A DNA stretch of 11,501 nucleotides from Phenylobacterium sp. (GTDB taxonomy: Bacteria > Pseudomonadota > Alphaproteobacteria > Caulobacterales > Caulobacteraceae), in contig JAQGIJ010000077.1 of the NCBI GenBank assembly GCA_028291285.1, positions 1 to 11,501 on the forward strand, in the 5' to 3' direction. The notes below the pieces were generated by a model. That model had not been told where the DNA came from. It ran no database searches and saw only the letters and a list, made by a program, of their open reading frames with translations. Positions 1-7,197 of this stretch are shown here, piece by piece. Position 1 is the first letter of the stretch. Each line of letters opens with the position of its first letter. The position numbers and the translations under genes are program-made.

Positions 1-632
<632 letters not shown>

Positions 633-683
633 AGAATGCCCTCATAGGTTGTTAATTGGGGCGGCTCTAAACCGGCGGACGTC

Positions 684-2150
684 ATGTCCGCCGCCGCCCC
701 GTTCAGCTCCGAAGACGCTCCGGGCCTTGCCCGTCGCGGGCTCGCGGCCGCCGTCGCGCCGGGCCTCGCCGCGCTGATCGCCTGCGCCGTCGTCTGCGTC
801 GCACCCCAGGTGCTAAACGACGGCGACAGCTGGTGGCACCTGGCCGCGGGCCAGTGGATGCTCGACCATGGCCAGGTCCTGACGCGCGACGTCTTCTCCT
901 ACACCTTCGCCGGGCGGCCCTGGCACACGCACGAATGGCTCTCCGAAGTCGTCATGGCGCTGGCCTGGCGCGCGGTCGGCTGGAGCGGCGTCGTCGCGCT
1001 CTACGGCGCGGCGGCCGGCGCGACCATGGCCCTGCTCGCGCTGAGGCTCAGGCGGTCCCTGCCGCCGCTCTCCCTTGCCGTCGTCCTGGCGCTGGCGTTC
1101 GGCTGCGCGGCCCCCAGCTTGCTCGTCCGGCCCCACCTGCTCGCCCTGCCGCTGCTGGCCGCCTGGACGGTGGGGCTGCTCAGGGCGCGGGACGAGGGCC
1201 GGGCTCCGCGCCTGTGGCTCGCCGCGCTGATGGCGCCTTGGGCCAACCTTCACGGGGGCTACTTCATCGGGCTGGCGCTGATCGCGCCCTTCGCCCTCGA
1301 GGCGCTGATCGAAGCGCGGGGGCCGCGCGGCCGGGTGTTCCGCGACTGGGCCGTCTTCGGGGCGCTCTCCGTCGCCGCCGCCCTGGTCACGCCGTTTGGC
1401 CTCTCCGGCCTGATCTTCCCGATCAAGCTCCTCGGGATGAGCAGCCTCGCGGGCGTCACGGAATGGCGAGCCCAGGACTTCACGCGGGTCGGGCCGCTGG
1501 AGATCGCCCTCCTGGGCGCGCTGGCGCTCACCCTGCACCGTGGCGTGCGCGTGCCGGAGGTTCGCCTGGGTCTGCTCCTGCTCCTCCTGCACATGTCCCT
1601 GCAGCACGCCCGTCACCAGATGCTGCTGGCGGTCATCGGCGGCCTGCTGCTGGCCGAGCCCATCGGCCGGGCGCTGCGTGGTGAGGCGGCACCCGCTGCG
1701 CCGCCGCGGCGGCTGGACGTCCGCTGGGCGCTGGCTTCCCTCCTGGCCGGCTCGGTTCTCCTCGGGGCGCGGCTCGCCGTTCCGCTCGTCCGAACGGATG
1801 GACCTGGCGCCCCCGTCAGCGCCCTGGCGCACGTCCCGCAGACGCTGCGCACGCGGCCGGTGTTCAACGACTACAGCTACGGCGGCTATCTGATCTGGCG
1901 TGGCGTGCGCCCCTTCATAGATGGCCGCACCGACATGTACGGCGACGACTTCACGAACGCCTACCTGCGCGCAGAGCGCCCCGACGTGACGGCGCTGGAG
2001 GCCCTCCTCGACCGCTGGAAGGTCGACTGGACGCTGCTGAACCCGCAGGATCCGGTCGCCGGCGTGCTGGACCGCGAGCCCGGCTGGCGGCGGCTCTATG
2101 CGGACCGCTACGCCGTCGTCCACGTCCGCCGAGCCGACGGCGCCCGCTAA
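684..2150 (+). CDS. Polytopic inner-membrane protein, GT-C glycosyltransferase-like
   Basis: This 488-residue protein has many hydrophobic segments: one at about residues 20-42, then a series from about 90 to 385. They are followed by a soluble C-terminal part of about 100 residues. The loop after the first membrane segment carries conserved-looking acidic and aromatic residues: NDGDSWWHL at 45-53, then D69, then HEWLSEV at 83-89. Acidic residues in the first periplasmic loop are a hallmark of GT-C enzymes, which transfer sugars from lipid-linked donors. The C-terminal part contains FNDYSYGGYLIW at about 394-405 and an IDGRTDMYG motif. Similar proteins are usually annotated only as hypothetical membrane proteins, so the transferase role and substrate are inference. 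The ATG has only a weak purine-rich RBS (GGCGGA). The TAA stop overlaps the stop of the convergent xth gene. Confidence 0.85.
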   Translation: MSAAAPFSSEDAPGLARRGLAAAVAPGLAALIACAVVCVAPQVLNDGDSWWHLAAGQWMLDHGQVLTRDVFSYTFAGRPWHTHEWLSEVVMALAWRAVGWSGVVALYGAAAGATMALLALRLRRSLPPLSLAVVLALAFGCAAPSLLVRPHLLALPLLAAWTVGLLRARDEGRAPRLWLAALMAPWANLHGGYFIGLALIAPFALEALIEARGPRGRVFRDWAVFGALSVAAALVTPFGLSGLIFPIKLLGMSSLAGVTEWRAQDFTRVGPLEIALLGALALTLHRGVRVPEVRLGLLLLLLHMSLQHARHQMLLAVIGGLLLAEPIGRALRGEAAPAAPPRRLDVRWALASLLAGSVLLGARLAVPLVRTDGPGAPVSALAHVPQTLRTRPVFNDYSYGGYLIWRGVRPFIDGRTDMYGDDFTNAYLRAERPDVTALEALLDRWKVDWTLLNPQDPVAGVLDREPGWRRLYADRYAVVHVRRADGAR

Positions 2151-2923
2151 GGAAGCGAAAGCTCGATCCAGGCGGGCGCGTGGTCGCTGGCCTTCTCCCA
2201 GCCGCGGACGTGGCGGTCGACCTCGGCCGCCGTCAGCTTCGGCGCAAGCTCAGGGCTGAGCAGCAGGTGGTCGATGCGCAGGCCCGCGTCGCGTGCGTAG
2301 GCGTTCCGGAAGTAGTCCCAGAAGGTGTAGATCCGCTCGCCCGGATGCCGCGTCCTGAGCGCGTCCGTCCAGCCCTGGGCGATGAGCCCGGCGTAGGCCT
2401 GCCGCACCTCGGGGCGGAACAGGGCGTCCTCGACCCAGCGCTCGGGCTTGTAGACGTCGAGCTCGGTGGGCATGACGTTGTAGTCGCCGGCCAGCACGGC
2501 GGGCACGCCGTGTCCCAGCAGCTCGGCCGCATAGGCCTTCAGCCGGGCAAACCAGCGCACCTTGTAGTCGAACTTCGGGCCCGGCGCGGGATTGCCGTTC
2601 GGCAGATAGAGGCAGCCCACCAGCACCCCGTTCACCGCCGCCTCGATGTAGCGGCTCTGCACGTCGTCCGGCTCGCCGGGCAGGGCGCGGCGGGTCTCGT
2701 GCGGCTCTGAGTCCCGCGCCAGGATGGCGACCCCGTTCCAGCTCTTCTGTCCCTGCCAGAGCGCGCCGTAGCCGGCCTTCTCGATCGCCTCGCGCGGGAA
2801 GTTGTCGTGCTGCGCCTTCAGCTCCTGCAGGCAGACGACGTCGGGCCGGGCCTCCTCCAGCCAGCGCAGCAGCACCGGCAGGCGGCCGTTGACCCCGTTC
2901 ACGTTGAAAGTGGCGATCTTCAT
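2147..2923 (-). CDS. xth: Exodeoxyribonuclease III (AP endonuclease)
   Basis: This is an ExoIII-type endonuclease/exonuclease/phosphatase-fold enzyme. It cuts DNA at abasic sites and removes 3' blocking groups in base-excision repair, using a divalent metal. The 258-residue length matches the family (E. coli ExoIII is 268). The catalytic set is complete: N7 in TFNVNG, E34 in LQELK, Y106 in LYLPNG, D147 and N149 in AGDYNV, D218 in RIDHLL, and D247/H248 in SDHAP. I chose the start MKIATFNVNG because it matches the usual ExoIII N-terminus; the frame stays open much further upstream, but that sequence is low-complexity and overlaps the gene at 3060. No good Shine-Dalgarno precedes this ATG. The gene stands alone. 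Its upstream neighbour is divergent across a 136-bp gap, and its TAG stop overlaps the stop of the membrane-protein gene. Confidence 0.95.
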   Translation of the reverse strand: MKIATFNVNGVNGRLPVLLRWLEEARPDVVCLQELKAQHDNFPREAIEKAGYGALWQGQKSWNGVAILARDSEPHETRRALPGEPDDVQSRYIEAAVNGVLVGCLYLPNGNPAPGPKFDYKVRWFARLKAYAAELLGHGVPAVLAGDYNVMPTELDVYKPERWVEDALFRPEVRQAYAGLIAQGWTDALRTRHPGERIYTFWDYFRNAYARDAGLRIDHLLLSPELAPKLTAAEVDRHVRGWEKASDHAPAWIELSLP

Positions 2924-3059
2924 TGCAGAGGCCAACGCCCAGGGCCGCGCTTCGGCTTCCACGGCAGGCGCCGCCGCGGCGGATTGGCGCGACGTGTCAC
3001 AGGCATGAGACGGCGGGCGCCGGCTGGCGCAGATTTCGCCCGGGCGCAGGAGCCGGCCG

Positions 3060-3434
3060 ATGTACCAGACCACGCGCGAACACCTCGAATTCCACCTCCG
3101 CCGGCTGAAGGGCGCGCGCGCCGCGGCGGCCGAGCTGTCGCTCAAGCCCAGCAGCGGCGGGCTCGAGCTCCTGACCGCGACGCACCTGGCGGTGCTGGCG
3201 CTGGAGGCCACTCTCGCCGACGGGCTGGAGCCGGAGCACAGCGCGCTGGAAGAGGTCGTCGCCGACCTGGCCCGCGCCAGCGCCGCGGCCCCCGCGCCCG
3301 TCGAACGCGCGCCGAGCGGCTGGACGTCTGTGAGCCCGCTCGCCGACTGGTGGCGCGCCTCGGTCGCCCCGTTCGGCGCCTTCGCCGAGGCCCCCACGCC
3401 GTCAGCCGGCAAGCCCGAGCCGGGCAAGCGCTGA
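3060..3434 (+). CDS. Small orphan protein, 124 aa
   Basis: I do not recognise this protein. It starts MYQTTREHLEFHLRRLKGAR and is predicted to be soluble. An alpha-helical, Ala/Leu/Glu-rich body spans about residues 1-85; it includes helix-like segments around LEFHLRRLKGARAAAAEL and ALEEVVADLARASAAA. A Pro/Ala-rich tail after residue 88 holds an aromatic patch (PLADWWRASVAPF). No signal peptide, membrane segment or metal-binding motif is visible. The ATG is preceded by CAGGAG at 3047-3052 with seven bases between, a good ribosome site, and third codon positions are strongly G/C, so it is probably a real gene. It diverges from xth across 136 bp and sits 95 bp upstream of another small gene on the same strand, with which it may be co-transcribed. 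It may be a Caulobacterales-restricted protein, which is inference. Confidence 0.7.
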   Translation: MYQTTREHLEFHLRRLKGARAAAAELSLKPSSGGLELLTATHLAVLALEATLADGLEPEHSALEEVVADLARASAAAPAPVERAPSGWTSVSPLADWWRASVAPFGAFAEAPTPSAGKPEPGKR

Positions 3435-3517
3435 CAGGCGCTGGCCCTCGCCGGTCCATCGCGGCGCCGCTCGAAGCGATGCGCCCGCCCGCCGAAGATC
3501 TGTGCTACAGTTCAGGC

Positions 3518-3523
3518 GGGGAG
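3518..3523 (+). promoter_or_regulatory. Ribosome binding site GGGGAG that fixes the start at 3530
   Basis: GGGGAG lies six bases before the ATG at 3530 and zero bases before the ATG at 3524. The spacing rules out the first ATG as the main initiator of the 77-residue protein. Confidence 0.6.
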
Positions 3524-3529
3524 ATGGCG

Positions 3530-3763
3530 ATGACGACCGAAGACGAGCTCTACACCTTGATGGGCGTCCGGGAGGACGGGATCGCCCCCGTGATCGGGGT
3601 GGTGCCGGCGCGCGATCGCGCGGTGGCCCTGGCCGAGGCGCAAAGCTTCCTGGCGGAGCACCGTAGCTGCGCGACTGTCGAGGTCTGGAAGGACAACCAG
3701 CTCCTGGCCAAGGTGGCCCGTCCGCAACCGGCGCCCGGCGAGGCGTCGCCGCCCGCGCCCTAG
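3530..3763 (+). CDS. Small orphan protein, 77 aa
   Basis: Small predicted cytosolic protein, not recognised. It starts MTTEDELYTLMGVREDG and contains a central helix-like stretch (AVALAEAQSFLAEH), then a strand-like VEVWKDNQLLAKV segment, then a Pro/Ala-rich tail. Two in-frame ATGs lie close together at 3524 and 3530. The run GGGGAG at 3518-3523 directly abuts the first, which is too close, and is six bases from the second, so 3530 is the preferred start. A candidate extended -10 (TGCTACAGT, 3503-3511) lies just upstream without a convincing -35. The TAG stop overlaps by four bases the stop of the convergent response-regulator gene (CTAG, 3760-3763). No function can be assigned. The length, RBS and codon usage support a real gene. 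Confidence 0.65.
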   Translation: MTTEDELYTLMGVREDGIAPVIGVVPARDRAVALAEAQSFLAEHRSCATVEVWKDNQLLAKVARPQPAPGEASPPAP

Positions 3764-4149
3764 TCCGCTTTCGGTCGCCCGGCCTTCGCCGCCAGCGCGC
3801 GGGAAATCACCGCCGCCAGATCGCCGAGCCGGAAGGGCTTGGCGACCACCGGCCGATCTCGGAACGCCTCGATCAGCCCACCCTCGCCGTAGCCGCTGAC
3901 GAAGGCGAACGGGATGGCGGCGTTCGCCAGGGTCTCGGCGATCGGGAAGACGCGCTCCCCGGCAAGGTTGACGTCCAGCAAGGCGAAGTCGAACCCGCCC
4001 AGCGCCACCACCTCGCGCGCCTCGGCCAGGCTCCCCGCGCTGGCGCTGACCGTACAGCCGATGTCGGCCAGCATGTCTTCCAGAAGCATGGCGACGGCAC
4101 TTTCGTCCTCGACGACGAGGACCCGCAGCCCTTCGAGGTTCGCCGCCAC
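3760..4149 (-). CDS. Single-domain receiver (response regulator) paired with the HWE kinase
   Basis: A 129-residue protein made of one CheY-like receiver domain, accepting phosphate from a histidine kinase. The acidic pair E14/D15 lies in VLVVEDE, the phospho-acceptor is D59 in ALLDVNL, the switch Ser is S85 in FVSGYG, and the conserved lysine is K104 in VAKPF. There is no output domain, so it must act by protein contact or by relaying phosphate. The FVSGYG segment resembles the FAT-GUY motif of alphaproteobacterial stand-alone receivers linked to the general stress response (SdrG and MrrA type), but it is not identical. The start codon is GTG, with no Shine-Dalgarno. It lies nine bases after the kinase stop and in the same reading phase, so translation is probably coupled, or the pair derives from a split hybrid kinase. 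Its TAG stop overlaps the convergent small gene by four bases. Confidence 0.9.
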   Translation of the reverse strand: MAANLEGLRVLVVEDESAVAMLLEDMLADIGCTVSASAGSLAEAREVVALGGFDFALLDVNLAGERVFPIAETLANAAIPFAFVSGYGEGGLIEAFRDRPVVAKPFRLGDLAAVISRALAAKAGRPKAD

Positions 4150-4158
4150 GGGCCCGGG

Positions 4159-6321
4159 TCAATCCAGAGGAAAGTCGATCTCGCACTGCACGCCGGCGGG
4201 CGGAAAGCGCAGCTCGACTTGACCGCGGAGGTCCTTGGCCACGCTTCTCTCCAGCAGCCGCGTGCCGAAGCCACGCTTCGCCGGGGCGGTGACGGTCGGC
4301 CCGCCGGTCTCCAGCCACCGCAGGCTGAGGCGTCGGCGCCGGTCGTCGGCCTCGCCCACCGCCCACTGCAGACGCACCCGTCCTGAGCCGAGCGAGAGCG
4401 CGCCGTACTTGGCCGCGTTGGTGGCGAGCTCGTGGATCAGCATCCCCAGCAGCAGCCCCACGCGCGGGCTGAGCGTAATCTCCGGCCCTTCCAGGCTCAG
4501 GCGCTCGTCCTCGGCCGCCAGCGCGCCGAGCTGCTGATCGAGCAGCTCGCCAAGCCCGATCCCGGTCCAGCGCCGGCGGGTCAGCAGGTTGTGCGCCTGA
4601 CTGAGCGCCATCACCCGTGCATCGAAGTTCTCGATGAAGTCGTCGGGCGTGGAGCGCATGGTCTGGGCGGCGATCGACTGGACGGTGGCGAGCGTGTTCT
4701 TCACCCGATGGTTCAGCTCGTCGATAAGCGTCCGCTGCTCGTCCTCGGCGCGCTTCCGCTCGGTCATATCGACGAGCATGTTGATGGCCCCGGTCACGCG
4801 TCCCGAGGCGTCCCGCAGCAGCTTGGGGAAGGGCATGAAGGGGATGCGGCTGCCGTCCGGGCGTTCGGCGACGGCGATGTGGCCGCGCGCTTCGACCCCG
4901 CTCTGCAGCGTCGTCGCCATCGGGCAGAGCTCGTGGGGCAGGTGCGCGCCGTCGAGGTCGTAGAGCCGCCAGGACACGCACCAGGAATCGCTGCCGATCA
5001 CCGGCACGCGCCCGGAGAATTCCACCGCGGCCTCATTGTAGAAGGTGATCCGTCCGTCGGGGTCGGTCGTGTAGATCGCGACGGGCAGCGCGTTCAGCAG
5101 CTCGCGGACCCGCCGCTCGCTCTGCGCCAGCGCCTCCTGTCCGCGGCGCCGGTCGGTGATGTCCTGGACGATGCGCACGGCGTAGCGGAACCGGCCGTCC
5201 TCGTCGCGGACGGTCGAGCTCAGCACCTCGACGAAGATGTCGCTGCCGTCCTTCCGGAGATAGCGCTTCTCCATCGTGTAGCTGTCGAGCTCTCCGGCGA
5301 CCTGCGCCTGGTGCTGGGCGACGTCCTCCGCGCGGTCATCTGGATGGGTGATCTCGGCGATGGTCTTCTGCAGCAGCTCTTCGGGCGTATAGCCGGTGAG
5401 GGCGCACAGCGCCTTGTTCACATGCAGGAAGCGGCCCTCGGCGTCGGCCTCGCCGATGCCCACGGGCGCGGCCTGGTAGGTGACGGCAAGCCGGCGCTCG
5501 GTCTCGGCCTTCGCCGCCTCCGACCTGCGCCAGTCGCTGACGTCGACGGTGAAGCAGCGGGTGTTCAGGAACTCTCCGTCACGGAAATGCACGTTCGACG
5601 AGATCAGCACGTGGCGGATCGCGCCGTCCTTGGCGAGCAGCCGCGCTGGATACCTGTCCAGCGCTTCGCCCGCCGAGAGCCGCTGCAGGATGTCGCAGAT
5701 GACGTCCTGGTCGGCGTGGAACTCCCGGATCGAGCGGCCGACGTACTCGTCCGCGGCGTAGCCCAGCATCTCGAGCTCGGCGCGGTTGGCGCGCAGGATG
5801 ATCCCGTCCTGCGAGACCAGGTGCAGCCCCATGGCGCCGTTCTCGAAGAAGTCCTCTAGGTCCCTGCGGCTGCGCCGCAGCTCGCCTTCGGCGCGCGACC
5901 GCTCGGTGATGTCCTGGAAGCAGTTGATCGCGCCGATCAGCCGGCCGGCGTCGTCCCGCAACGGGTCGATGTTGACGAGAAGGACCGAGCGGCTCCCGTC
6001 GGGGCGCTCGATCTCCACCTCACGGTCCCTCGACGGCTCCCCGGTCCGCAGCACCTCGGCCATCGGGGCCTCGGGGAGCGGCAAGGGCCGACCGTCCGAC
6101 CCGTAGGCCTTGTGGGATCCGCAGTAGCGCTCGGCGTCCTCCCCCAGCCTGGGGGTCCTTCCCCAAAGCGCGGCGGCCCGCCGGTTGAACCGCAGGAGAC
6201 GGCCGTCGGCGTCCACGACGTAGACGGCGGCCGGAATGGCGTCGAGCACCTCGGACGGCGCCTCGGCCAACGCCCGCAGACCCGGCGCCCGCGTCTCACT
6301 GACCAGCTCAAGCGTCCCCAT
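4159..6321 (-). CDS. Four-PAS cytosolic HWE-family sensor histidine kinase
   Basis: A 720-residue sensor kinase without membrane segments or signal peptide, so cytosolic. Four PAS domains follow one another at about residues 22-140, 152-262, 275-390 and 402-520; most end in a DITER/DMTER-type sequence. The kinase core has the HWE hallmarks: phospho-acceptor H538 in ELNHRVKNTLA, N-box HELATNAAKYGALS with N635, W669-x-E671 in RWLETGG, and the glycine box KRGFGTRLLE at 682-691. PAS3 carries the usual GYTPEELL and HPDDR elements. PAS1 and PAS4 share a signature containing cysteine and PMA (see findings). The likely partner is the receiver gene just downstream in the same operon. The signal is unknown; PAS domains may bind flavin, haem or small ligands, and no flavin-binding LOV motif (GxNCRFLQ) is visible. 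The ATG has a weak GUGGA ribosome site. Confidence 0.93.
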   Translation of the reverse strand: MGTLELVSETRAPGLRALAEAPSEVLDAIPAAVYVVDADGRLLRFNRRAAALWGRTPRLGEDAERYCGSHKAYGSDGRPLPLPEAPMAEVLRTGEPSRDREVEIERPDGSRSVLLVNIDPLRDDAGRLIGAINCFQDITERSRAEGELRRSRRDLEDFFENGAMGLHLVSQDGIILRANRAELEMLGYAADEYVGRSIREFHADQDVICDILQRLSAGEALDRYPARLLAKDGAIRHVLISSNVHFRDGEFLNTRCFTVDVSDWRRSEAAKAETERRLAVTYQAAPVGIGEADAEGRFLHVNKALCALTGYTPEELLQKTIAEITHPDDRAEDVAQHQAQVAGELDSYTMEKRYLRKDGSDIFVEVLSSTVRDEDGRFRYAVRIVQDITDRRRGQEALAQSERRVRELLNALPVAIYTTDPDGRITFYNEAAVEFSGRVPVIGSDSWCVSWRLYDLDGAHLPHELCPMATTLQSGVEARGHIAVAERPDGSRIPFMPFPKLLRDASGRVTGAINMLVDMTERKRAEDEQRTLIDELNHRVKNTLATVQSIAAQTMRSTPDDFIENFDARVMALSQAHNLLTRRRWTGIGLGELLDQQLGALAAEDERLSLEGPEITLSPRVGLLLGMLIHELATNAAKYGALSLGSGRVRLQWAVGEADDRRRRLSLRWLETGGPTVTAPAKRGFGTRLLERSVAKDLRGQVELRFPPAGVQCEIDFPLD

Positions 6322-6377
6322 TCCACATCTGCGCGCACGCAGCCCCCTCCCGCCGGGTACACCCGCGGCATGGCCGG

Positions 6378-6402
6378 AATGTTCGGATCCGCGAATGGTT
6401 CC
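6378..6402 (-). promoter_or_regulatory. Weak EcfG-like promoter candidate for the kinase-receiver operon
   Basis: On the minus strand GGAAC (6402-6398) is followed after 16 bases by CATT (6381-6378). The alphaproteobacterial general-stress sigma factor EcfG/SigT recognises GGAAC-N16/17-CGTT, so the -35 is perfect and the -10 has one mismatch. It lies about 57 bases before the kinase ATG, a sensible distance. Chance occurrence is quite possible. Confidence 0.25.
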
Positions 6403-6409
6403 GCTGGCG

Positions 6410-6429
6410 GCCGGGCCATGAGGCCCGGC
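6410..6429 (-). terminator. GC hairpin downstream of the PepSY-type gene
   Basis: A perfect 8-bp inverted repeat (GCCGGGCC / GGCCCGGC) with a four-base loop lies 28 bases past the stop of the exported PepSY-type gene and about 90 bases before the kinase ATG. No T-run follows on the minus strand, so it would be a weak or Rho-assisted terminator, or simply an RNA structure. It ends eight bases upstream of the EcfG-like -35, suggesting that the kinase operon has its own promoter. Confidence 0.35.
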
Positions 6430-6457
6430 TCGCGCGCCGTGAGCGGCCGCTAAGCGA

Positions 6458-7081
6458 CTATGGCGTCATCTTGAGCGATTGCATCAGCGCCTCTTCCGGC
6501 GTCCAGCCTTGCAGCAACGGCTGGGGATCGGCGATCCTCTCGCCCGTCTGCGCATCGATGACGACCCGCCGCGGTCGCCCGTTGTCGACGACCTCGATGT
6601 TGTAGGCCAGCACGTCGTTCCCGCCGCTGAGCGGCTGGGCCAGACCGGCGTCCACGGCGACGCCGTGCCGTATCTGTTCGGCCTGGACGACGGCGTCGGA
6701 CAGCCGGACCTTCGCCTTCATGATGCTCTTCCGGTCCGCCCGCAGCGACCAGGGCGCCATCCAGTCGGGAATATCGGTGGCGGTGAGCACCACCACCTGC
6801 ATGTCCGGGACGGAGATGGTGACACGGCCGATGGTGTCGTCCGGATTGGCGACCACGGCGCTGAACCCCGGCGCGCCGCGCCGCATGCGGAAGCGGATCT
6901 CGAGGACCCGGCCGCCGGACCCCCGTTCGATCGCCGCGATGGCCTGGGGCATCATGGCGGCGGTGACCGCGGCCCAGGGATTGGAGGCCACGGCCTGCGC
7001 GGCCGCGACGGCCGGGGCCGCCCCCACGACGGTCGCTCCGAGGAAAAGGTTCAGGAGGATGCCGAGCGCGCGCCTGTGCAT
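6458..7081 (-). CDS. Exported protein with tandem PepSY-like repeats
   Basis: A 207-residue protein with a classical signal peptide: basic MHRR, then a hydrophobic core, then an AxA-type site near AAAQA at residues 26-30. It is therefore probably periplasmic. The mature part looks like two PepSY-type half domains. One spans about residues 44-100 (RVLEIRFRMRRGAPGFSAVV) and the other about 120-184. The second is the clearest, with a helix (SDAVVQAEQIRHG) followed by the diagnostic strand pair and turn AYNIEVVDNG...VVIDAQTGE. PepSY domains often inhibit proteases or act in sensory envelope proteins; the exact role here is unknown. The promoter region has a good -10 (TATAGT, 7112-7117) and a perfect 24-bp palindrome where the -35 should be, so it is probably a regulated gene. 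It is followed by a hairpin and then the kinase operon on the same strand. Confidence 0.8.
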   Translation of the reverse strand: MHRRALGILLNLFLGATVVGAAPAVAAAQAVASNPWAAVTAAMMPQAIAAIERGSGGRVLEIRFRMRRGAPGFSAVVANPDDTIGRVTISVPDMQVVVLTATDIPDWMAPWSLRADRKSIMKAKVRLSDAVVQAEQIRHGVAVDAGLAQPLSGGNDVLAYNIEVVDNGRPRRVVIDAQTGERIADPQPLLQGWTPEEALMQSLKMTP

Positions 7082-7111
7082 GTCGCAGATCCCACGGGTT
7101 GCGGTTCCGGG

Positions 7112-7117
7112 ACTATA
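7112..7117 (-). promoter_or_regulatory. -10 element of the PepSY-type gene
   Basis: On the minus strand TATAGT matches the sigma-70 -10 consensus at five of six positions and stands 30 bases before the ATG at 7081. Seventeen bases upstream, the -35 position (7135-7140) reads GTGCGG, a poor match. It is the end of the palindrome, which suggests an activator-dependent or repressible promoter. Confidence 0.5.
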
Positions 7118-7134
7118 GCCCTGCGCGCCGGGCG

Positions 7135-7158
7135 CCGCACTGACGCACGTCAGTGCGG
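7135..7158. promoter_or_regulatory. Perfect 24-bp palindrome, probable operator
   Basis: CCGCACTGACG at 7135-7145, then CA, then CGTCAGTGCGG at 7148-7158: 11 bases perfectly inverted around a two-base spacer. A related half-site, CCGCACCGAC, lies at 7164-7173, 29 bases from the left arm and in the same orientation. The palindrome covers the -35 region of the PepSY-type gene. It also lies 39 bases beyond the stop of the upstream gene (7198-7740), so it could serve as a hairpin there, but no T-run follows. A dimeric regulator site is the simplest reading. Confidence 0.55.
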
Positions 7159-7197
7159 ATCAGCCGCACCGACCAGCAGCCAAGCGCCTGTCGCGCT

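Noticed and set aside
633..683. Promoter between metK and the membrane-protein gene (TTGTTA, TCTAAA)
   Set aside because: The hexamers are only 11 bases apart, too close for a sigma-70 promoter. Readthrough from metK is as likely.
813..2123. Long minus-strand open frame antisense to the membrane protein
   Set aside because: Its product is rich in Gln, Arg, Gly and Pro with no domain, typical of an antisense shadow in GC-rich DNA. The plus-strand gene has clear membrane topology.
2971..2982. Palindrome CCGCCGCGGCGG between xth and the small gene
   Set aside because: Low-complexity CG repeats give such palindromes readily in GC-rich DNA, and no promoter element fits beside it.
2924..3427. N-terminal extension of the xth reading frame
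   Set aside because: The extra sequence is Ser/Ala/Arg-rich and overlaps the gene at 3060, and ExoIII proteins normally begin at MKIATFNVNG.
4432..5859. 475-codon plus-strand frame opposite the four-PAS kinase
   Set aside because: Antisense shadow with no domain. The opposite strand encodes a complete kinase with all motifs.
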